In this document: in pieces, positions 6,904-11,451 of the stretch
How positions within the stretch are numbered: the first letter of the stretch is position 1
How the letters are laid out: every line of letters starts with the position of its first letter
From: an uncultured Halomicronema sp.
GTDB lineage: Bacteria; Cyanobacteriota; Cyanobacteriia; Phormidesmidales; Phormidesmidaceae
Assembly: GCA_937897665.1 (NCBI GenBank)
Contig: CALCPB010000699.1
Location: 1-11,451 of the forward strand
DNA length: 11,451 nucleotides
Direction of reading: 5' to 3'
Notes under the pieces: model-generated
What the model was told of the DNA's origin: nothing
What the model saw: the letters and a program-made list of their open reading frames with translations, nothing else
Database searches by the model: none
Made by a program: the position numbers and the translations under genes

Positions 6904-7914
6904 CTATCTACAGGCTTTCTGATATTGTTTGGGGCCTACGCCAAACTTGCGCTTAAAGGCTGTAGAAAAATAGCTTGTTCTAGTAAACCCAGCTCGATGA
7001 GCAACTTCAGCAACGCTGACATCTTGTTCTGCCAAAAGCTGCTTCGCTAGCTCTAAACGATGAGATCGCAGTATGCCAAATACAGTAGTGTCAAAACAGG
7101 CGCGAAAACCTTGTCTCAATAAGAACTCATTTAAACCCACTTGACGTGCCAACTCTTTTAGAGAAGGAGGATTGTTCAAGTCTTTTAATAGAATTTCTTT
7201 AGCGTAGTAGATGCGGTCTAGCTGATCGGATTTGAGGATTTTTCTTTCTGTTTCTCCCTGATGAGTAGCAACCTCATGGTTTAGTACCAATGCCACCAGC
7301 TCGATAATCTTACTTTCCAAGTAAGCTCGCTTAACCAATCCCTGATAAGGACTGTGAAAAATCTGCTGCAGCACGGCAACCATCATCGGCTGCATGTCTC
7401 CAGAGCGCACATAGATCTCTTGGCTTAAGGGTCTCACTAAATGCTGAAGTTTTTTGGGTAACTCTTCCTTTGGAGATGCGGCAAAAGAGCGGAGTACTGA
7501 TGGATGAATTTCAATTTGCACCGCAGACCAGGGTTCTAAATCATAATTACCAGTGCTATGAGGGTGTAGACCTTTGCTCATTAAGTAATATTTTCCAGCA
7601 ATATGTGGGAGTAAGATTTCGCTAGGTGTAGAGGCAAAAATAGATTGTCCTTTCCCTAAAAGCGTAAAATGACATCGGATATTACGGCATGCTTGCTCAA
7701 GAGAGTTGACCATCACGCGATCCTCATTTTGAATTTGAGCAATGTTTAGGTAGATGCCTTCTCTCAACTCAATTTCTCGTTGCCATCCTTGAGCAAATCG
7801 GCCATCAAACTTTAATGTGGTGTCTAACTTATCGATAGGGTCAAACAGTAGTTTCGCTTCATCAGCCTCCTGAAATTGTTCGTAAAGTTCAGCTTCTGTG
7901 AGTCTGATGGTCAT
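6904..7914 (-). CDS. AraC-family transcriptional regulator, PchR type
   Basis: With the ATG at 7914 the protein has 336 residues, exactly the length of the related regulator at 9202-10212. The frame stays open upstream to 8085, but those 57 residues are Cys-rich, unlike the family, and cover promoter-like sequence, so I reject the longer start. No good ribosome site precedes 7914. Residues 1 to about 225 form a sensor region with a PchR-like RAYLESKIIELVAL helix near its end. The C-terminus has two helix-turn-helix motifs, about 252-272 (LKELARQVGLNE) and about 300-322 (VSVAEVAHRAGF), then the FSTAFKRKFGVGPKQY signature. PchR-type regulators commonly respond to siderophores or other small ligands; the ligand here is unknown. 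NEFLLRQGF differs from the usual NERKLxRGF in the first motif. The gene is AT-rich and stands alone after a methyltransferase gene. Confidence 0.9.
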   Translation of the reverse strand: MTIRLTEAELYEQFQEADEAKLLFDPIDKLDTTLKFDGRFAQGWQREIELREGIYLNIAQIQNEDRVMVNSLEQACRNIRCHFTLLGKGQSIFASTPSEILLPHIAGKYYLMSKGLHPHSTGNYDLEPWSAVQIEIHPSVLRSFAASPKEELPKKLQHLVRPLSQEIYVRSGDMQPMMVAVLQQIFHSPYQGLVKRAYLESKIIELVALVLNHEVATHQGETERKILKSDQLDRIYYAKEILLKDLNNPPSLKELARQVGLNEFLLRQGFRACFDTTVFGILRSHRLELAKQLLAEQDVSVAEVAHRAGFTRTSYFSTAFKRKFGVGPKQYQKACR

Positions 7915-7999
7915 GGCGAGTGGTTGAGGGAAAAGTCGCAGGTGACAGCAAACGAAAGCACAATAGGCTTGAAAACACTTTAGAATGCACACTAGAGAT

Positions 8000-8036
8000 T
8001 TGCAAAATTTGCAAGTTTGATATGGACTGGTGTCAA
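8000..8036 (-). promoter_or_regulatory. Candidate operator palindrome and -35 box upstream of the AraC gene at 6904-7914
   Basis: TTGCAAA-A-TTTGCAA (8000-8014) is a perfect 7-bp inverted repeat about 86 bases before the ATG at 7914. A perfect TTGACA (8031-8036) lies upstream, placing the palindrome where a -10 would fall. No good TATAAT is seen at the right spacing, as might occur at an activator-dependent promoter. This is inferred from position and symmetry only. Confidence 0.4.
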
Positions 8037-8120
8037 TCCTCGTTGAGGACGCGACTTTTGCCGACAACCGTGTTGGCGTAGCCACTCCAATGGAGCATCA
8101 CTGGCGATCGCGGTTGGATT

Positions 8121-8142
8121 GAGAGGGGCTATCGCCCCTCTC
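8121..8142 (-). terminator. Terminator-like hairpin downstream of the methyltransferase gene
   Basis: GAGAGGGGC (8121-8129) and GCCCCTCTC (8134-8142) are perfect 9-bp arms with a 4-base loop, 62 bases beyond the methyltransferase stop. No T-run follows on either strand. It may end or process the transcript before the AraC gene at 6904-7914. Confidence 0.5.
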
Positions 8143-8196
8143 CCAAACCCACTAAGTCTGCTCTCCACAATGTCCCGGCCTTGACCAGCGCAAACA

Positions 8197-8215
8197 CCGC
8201 TGCATTACTCAGCGG
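8197..8215 (-). repeat. Hairpin spanning the stop codon of the methyltransferase gene
   Basis: CCGCTG (8197-8202) and CAGCGG (8210-8215) pair around a 7-base loop that contains the TAA stop (8205-8207). The stem is short, and only a modest TGTTTG follows on the minus strand. Confidence 0.35.
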
Positions 8216-9089
8216 CGTTCACCACAAAGCGATTGAGGCGATACCCATCCACCTTTTGGCGAATTAACCAGGGAGCCCACTGGGCAAAAAAGCGCATTTG
8301 CCAAGGCACCTGTTTCATCAAATCCGGGCTAGCATCGAGAAAGGTGCGCGACTTGACCAATTGTAAGTTGCCCCAGGCTTCGATTTCCTGGGGGTCGTCG
8401 CAGGCCCAGCGAAACCAACTGTCTTGCGACAAGTAGCGCATGGCATCGTGGGTGGCTTGGCCATCGACCATTTTTTGCGCGGTGGTGTCGATGAGTAACC
8501 AAGCACCAGGAAAGCGATCGGCAATTTGGGTAATGGCTTGCCGAGCCTGGGCTGCTTCTAGATAAATGATCACCGCCTCCGAGATAAAGCACCAGGGGCC
8601 GCCGGTAGCGGCGACCGGCTCCATCCAGTCGGTATCTAAAACGCTGGCTTCGAGCATGGTGCGGCGGGGCTCATCGTTAAAAAACTGTCGCCGCAGTGCG
8701 AGAGAGTCTGGCAGATCTAGATCAAACCAACGGGCTTGACCATTATCTAAACGCTCGAATCGGGTATTGAGACCACAGCCAATTTCGACTACAGTGCCAG
8801 TAGGATATTTGCCTAAAAAGGTCTGCACGTCTTGGTCAACCATGCGGGTGCGTAAGGTGGCCCCCGCTAACGCTTTGGACTTTTGCCATTTAGAGAAGTC
8901 GTAATCCAGCGCCGCCACAATCTCGACGGCTTTGTCGTCTTGAATCAGGCCATTTGCTTTTTGGGTTTCTGCTGCTCGCCCCAGCAGGGGAATCAGCAGC
9001 GTTTCTTGAACAGGGCCGAGGTCAACTGTAATGGGGGACATGGGGACGATACTCCGTTGAACGGGGGCGATCGCGAGCTGTTTTGCCAT
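8205..9089 (-). CDS. SAM-dependent methyltransferase, LCM/TcmP-like
   Basis: 294 residues from the ATG at 9089, which has AAGG 9 bases before it. An in-frame ATG at 9041 (residue 17, MSPITVDLGPVQETLL) has GGAG 10 bases before it and is an equally fair start. The SAM-binding fold is clear: motif I VVEIGCGLNTRF at 100-111, the acidic strand FDLDLPD at 122-128, and the family strand ISEAVIIYLE at 169-178. This pattern is that of the leucine carboxyl methyltransferase superfamily, whose bacterial members often O-methylate small molecules or polyketides (for example TcmP). The substrate here cannot be told. It is a cytosolic enzyme with no signal peptide or membrane segment. It lies between two AraC genes on the same strand, 112 bases after one and 290 before the other, so it is a likely target or partner of one of them (inference). 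Confidence 0.9.
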   Translation of the reverse strand: MAKQLAIAPVQRSIVPMSPITVDLGPVQETLLIPLLGRAAETQKANGLIQDDKAVEIVAALDYDFSKWQKSKALAGATLRTRMVDQDVQTFLGKYPTGTVVEIGCGLNTRFERLDNGQARWFDLDLPDSLALRRQFFNDEPRRTMLEASVLDTDWMEPVAATGGPWCFISEAVIIYLEAAQARQAITQIADRFPGAWLLIDTTAQKMVDGQATHDAMRYLSQDSWFRWACDDPQEIEAWGNLQLVKSRTFLDASPDLMKQVPWQMRFFAQWAPWLIRQKVDGYRLNRFVVNAAE

Positions 9090-9112
9090 GATAGCTAGCC
9101 TTGAGCGGCGTC

Positions 9113-9141
9113 ATGATCACCATCGCGTCGGCAATGATCAC
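9113..9141 (-). promoter_or_regulatory. Candidate AraC-type operator: 8-bp direct repeats 21 bp apart
   Basis: GTGATCAT occurs on the minus strand at 9141-9134 and 9120-9113, exactly 21 bases apart. The nearer copy lies 24 bases upstream of the methyltransferase ATG at 9089. AraC-family dimers often bind direct repeats about two helical turns apart, so control by a neighbouring regulator is plausible. GATCA is also a common word and no binding data exist here. Confidence 0.4.
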
Positions 9142-9201
9142 GAAGCCGTCGCTAACTGGCAAATTAACGCTGTCGAGATCGCTCTGGACCAATGTCAGGC
9201 C

Positions 9202-10212
9202 CTATCTCAAGCGCTTTAAAAAGGATCGGGGGGTAGTGCCAAATTTACGCTTAAAGGCACTGGCAAAGTAGCCTCGGTGAGCAATGCCTACGGTATGAGC
9301 GATCGCCTCAATCGTCATTTGATCCGCCTCTAGCAATTGTCGAGCTAGTTCCATCCGGTAGTCGTGTAAAACCCCAAAAACAGTGGTGCCAAAAAGCTGC
9401 TGAAATCCTCGCTGTAACTTGCGTTCATTGAGGCCAACCTGCCGCGCTAGCTCAGTGAGTGCAGGGGGCTGCGTGATGTTTTGCAGCAAAATGGTCTTCG
9501 CCCGATGCAAGGGCTCAATGTCTTTGGGTTTGACCCCACCTAATGGGGAAGGGTCAGAGCAGTAATGTGTGAGCTGAGAAATACAAATCGCCAGTAACTC
9601 CAAGGCTTTGGCCTCTAAATAGAGCCGTCGAATTCCCGCTTGATGAGGGCAATGGAGGATGAGTTGAAGGATGTTGGCAATTTCAGGCGTTATGTGACTG
9701 GGTTGAAAGTAAGGTGTCGATGCGGCATGGCGAAACCGTTGCTGCCAGTCTAGGGAAAATTTATGCAAATCATGTTCTAGCAGCTTCAGGAATAAATGGG
9801 GGGTGATGGCCAAGCTGACGACCAGAATCTTTTGACCGGCTAGTAATTCAGTGGTGCCTGCGGCATCGGGAATGGTGGCAAAGGTAGTTTGCCCCGCGGC
9901 GACACTCAACTCAGACTTGAGCCCAGGGATACTGCCCCTGGTTTCGCCAGAGAGACAGAAGGTAAAATCGAGCAGTGAATATTGAGTGGATAACTGGGTG
10001 AAGTCGAGGATTAGATCTTGCTTGAGCTCAAATTCGTAAATAAAGAGATCTAAGCCATCGCGTAAGTTAAGGCCGCGCAGATAGCCTTGCCCTAGGGTGG
10101 CAGGTAAACATAAGACCGTTTCCCCGATGCTAAGTTGGCGATCGCCCCCGGCCTGCTGCTGAAATTCTTGCGTGGCCTGTTGGATATCGGTAAATGAAAG
10201 CGCAACCTTCAT
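9202..10212 (-). CDS. AraC-family transcriptional regulator, PchR type (second copy)
   Basis: 336 residues from the ATG at 10212, ending in TAG. Residues 1 to about 225 form the sensor region, with the family helix RRLYLEAKALELLA before the DNA-binding part. Two helix-turn-helix motifs follow: about 252-272 (LTELARQVGLNERKLQRGF, then GTTVFGVL) and about 300-322 (MTIEAIAHTVGI), then FASAFKRKFGTTPRSF. This is the canonical PchR/YbtA-like signature, closer to consensus than the regulator at 6904-7914. PchR and YbtA control siderophore synthesis or uptake genes; no such genes are in the window, so iron sensing is only one option. The two regulators are clearly related in the DNA-binding domain but diverge in the sensor, suggesting different ligands. 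The ribosome site is weak (GAAG, 4 bases before the ATG). The methyltransferase starts 112 bases downstream. Confidence 0.93.
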   Translation of the reverse strand: MKVALSFTDIQQATQEFQQQAGGDRQLSIGETVLCLPATLGQGYLRGLNLRDGLDLFIYEFELKQDLILDFTQLSTQYSLLDFTFCLSGETRGSIPGLKSELSVAAGQTTFATIPDAAGTTELLAGQKILVVSLAITPHLFLKLLEHDLHKFSLDWQQRFRHAASTPYFQPSHITPEIANILQLILHCPHQAGIRRLYLEAKALELLAICISQLTHYCSDPSPLGGVKPKDIEPLHRAKTILLQNITQPPALTELARQVGLNERKLQRGFQQLFGTTVFGVLHDYRMELARQLLEADQMTIEAIAHTVGIAHRGYFASAFKRKFGTTPRSFLKRLR

Positions 10213-10260
10213 ACTTCAATAATTAAGCTTAAAGACGTCAAGCCATGACTGGGCAAAGGA

Positions 10261-10288
10261 TCTATAGGTGATGGATAGAGCTAGTTAA
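10261..10288 (-). promoter_or_regulatory. Candidate sigma-70-type promoter of the AraC gene at 9202-10212
   Basis: On the minus strand TTAACT (10283-10288) and TATAGA (10261-10266) are separated by 16 bases. Each matches its consensus at four of six positions. It would start transcription about 40 bases upstream of the ATG at 10212. I see no clear terminator for the gene that ends at 10326, so read-through from it is also possible. Confidence 0.4.
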
Positions 10289-10325
10289 CGCCATCCCCTC
10301 GCTTGCCACGACGGTACTGACCGCA

Positions 10326-11451
10326 TCAGCCAAACACGCTGCTATCGAGCCCAGTGACGCCTTGCACCACACCAATGAGTTCGTTGCCATTGGTGAGCAC
10401 TAGAGTGCCGCCACTCAGTTCTGAGAGCTTAACCCCGTCAGGCGTCAGGCCACCGAGGCTAATCTGATCGCTGCCCACTTCAAGGTCGGTAATGGTGTCA
10501 ATGCCTTGGCCCAGGCCAAAAACAAAGCGATCGGCCCCGGCCCCGCCGGTGTAGATATCGTCGCCCAGGAGGCCGTCGAACAAGTCGTCGCTAGTGGTGC
10601 CCGTGAGCTCATCGTTACCATCCGTGCCGATGAATTCGCCCGGCGGCAGCCCCAGCAGCGGCACGATTTCAGCATCAATGCGGGCATCGCCCACATCGGT
10701 GCCTGCTGCCTCACCTAAGCCCAAGACTTCAGCTAGTTCTGGAGCGAGGAGCAAATCAGCATCGGCCAGGGTCAAGTCATCATCGGCGGCGATCAGGCGA
10801 CCAGGATTGCTGATGTCGAAGAGAATATCGATGCCCAGACCGTCTTCTAAGGTGTCGGCAACGAAGAAGCCGCTGTTGATATCGCTGGCTCGTTCAGCAT
10901 TAAACCCGACGGTAAAATCACCAATCGTTAGTAGGGCGACCCCCACAACCAAGAAAGTGATGTCGCCGGTATGGTTGATCGCACCACCCGTAGGAGCAAA
11001 GGGGACAGAATCGAACTGGAAGTCGGTACTGTCGGCAATTTCAAACCCAAGCTGAAACTGATTTGAGAATGGCGTTGCCGTCGGAGTGGCATCTCGAATG
11101 ACTAGACCTGCCGACTCAAACAGCGAAAAGTTGAGGAATAGGCTGGTAATCCCAGATACCACCTGAAAGTTGCCAGGGTCACTGGGGGGCGGCGATACGG
11201 TGATGCGGCTACCTAGTTCATCCAGCCCAGCTTGGGGATTATCGACATAGGTGTCACCGGCTCGGCCCGTGGCAATCAGCTCGGCGGTAGTGCGAGTGGG
11301 AAAAGCCACGTCTTCGTGGGAGCTAAAGCCGATGGGATAGCCAAATTCATCGGCCCAATCATCAATGTGGAGATGAGGTGGCGGCACTTCGCCTTGGGAG
11401 TTGAACTCGGGCCGCGACCAAAAGTTGAGGCCACTGAAGCCATCGCCGACA
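10326..11451 (-). CDS. RTX-tailed secreted protein, 5' end outside the window
   Basis: The frame is open from the window edge to a TGA at 10326. A GTG at 11387 could be taken as a start, but the frame continues upstream without a stop (VGDGFSGLNFWSRPEFNS) and no ribosome site precedes it, so the gene is partial. About 375 residues are visible. The first ~270 form a beta-rich region I do not recognise, with HLHIDDWADEFGYPIGF near its start and DADLLLAPELAEVLG followed by DVGDARIDA near its end. Four RTX nonapeptides follow (GTDGNDELT, GTTSDDLFD, GLLGDDIYT, GGAGADRFV), then a tail ending GLDSSVFG. The last 88 residues are about 75% identical by eye to the tail of the protein at 3168-6386. Calcium binding and type I export are inferred from this tail. 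The remaining function is unknown. Confidence 0.88.
   Translation of the reverse strand, partial: VGDGFSGLNFWSRPEFNSQGEVPPPHLHIDDWADEFGYPIGFSSHEDVAFPTRTTAELIATGRAGDTYVDNPQAGLDELGSRITVSPPPSDPGNFQVVSGITSLFLNFSLFESAGLVIRDATPTATPFSNQFQLGFEIADSTDFQFDSVPFAPTGGAINHTGDITFLVVGVALLTIGDFTVGFNAERASDINSGFFVADTLEDGLGIDILFDISNPGRLIAADDDLTLADADLLLAPELAEVLGLGEAAGTDVGDARIDAEIVPLLGLPPGEFIGTDGNDELTGTTSDDLFDGLLGDDIYTGGAGADRFVFGLGQGIDTITDLEVGSDQISLGGLTPDGVKLSELSGGTLVLTNGNELIGVVQGVTGLDSSVFG

Noticed and set aside
7915..8085. N-terminal 57-residue extension of the AraC protein, with six Cys including CKFC
   Set aside because: The ATG at 7914 gives exactly the 336 residues of the related regulator. The extension covers a TTGACA box and a palindrome and looks like non-coding DNA read through.
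10594..11055. Plus-strand open frame of 153 codons
   Set aside because: It is a Ser/Pro/Lys-rich shadow of the RTX gene on the other strand, with no domain or start signal.

Overview
The window looks like cyanobacterial chromosome. The octamer GCGATCGC (HIP1, the over-represented palindrome of many cyanobacteria) occurs about eleven times by eye. Heptameric short tandem repeats of the kind described in filamentous cyanobacteria lie at 3078-3165. A filamentous Leptolyngbya/Phormidium-like lineage is a reasonable guess, but no marker gene here fixes the genus.

All six supported genes lie on the minus strand, so transcription runs from high to low coordinates. In that order they are: (a) the 3' part of a gene for a secreted RTX-tailed protein (10326 to the window end); (b) a PchR-type AraC regulator (9202-10212); (c) an LCM/TcmP-like SAM-dependent methyltransferase (8205-9089); (d) a second PchR-type AraC regulator (6904-7914); (e) a 1072-residue protein of Calx-beta-like and PPC domains ending in an RTX tail (3168-6386); and (f) the first 843 residues of a relative of (e) that runs off the window (1-2530). 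No strong open reading frame on the plus strand stands apart from these genes; the plus-strand frames are shadows.

Regions (a), (e) and (f) form a surface or secreted-protein group. The proteins lack signal peptides where their N-termini are visible. The two visible C-termini carry four RTX nonapeptides followed by nearly the same terminal block, which fits type I (ABC-transporter) secretion. Genes (e) and (f) share the same run of domains but have different C-terminal modules. Regions (b), (c) and (d) form a regulator-methyltransferase-regulator unit with short gaps that hold candidate control sites: 8-bp direct repeats 21 bp apart, a 15-bp palindrome, and terminator-like hairpins. No substrate, receptor or transporter gene is in view, so the signal sensed by the regulators is unknown.

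The gaps hold repeats of several kinds: two adjacent heptamer arrays, a perfect 17-bp hairpin, a 21-bp tandem repeat with phased A-tracts, and a possible decayed palindromic repeat. From about 3800 to 8100 the sequence is visibly more AT-rich, and from 2972 to 8103 it lacks HIP1 sites, so the window looks compositionally mosaic.
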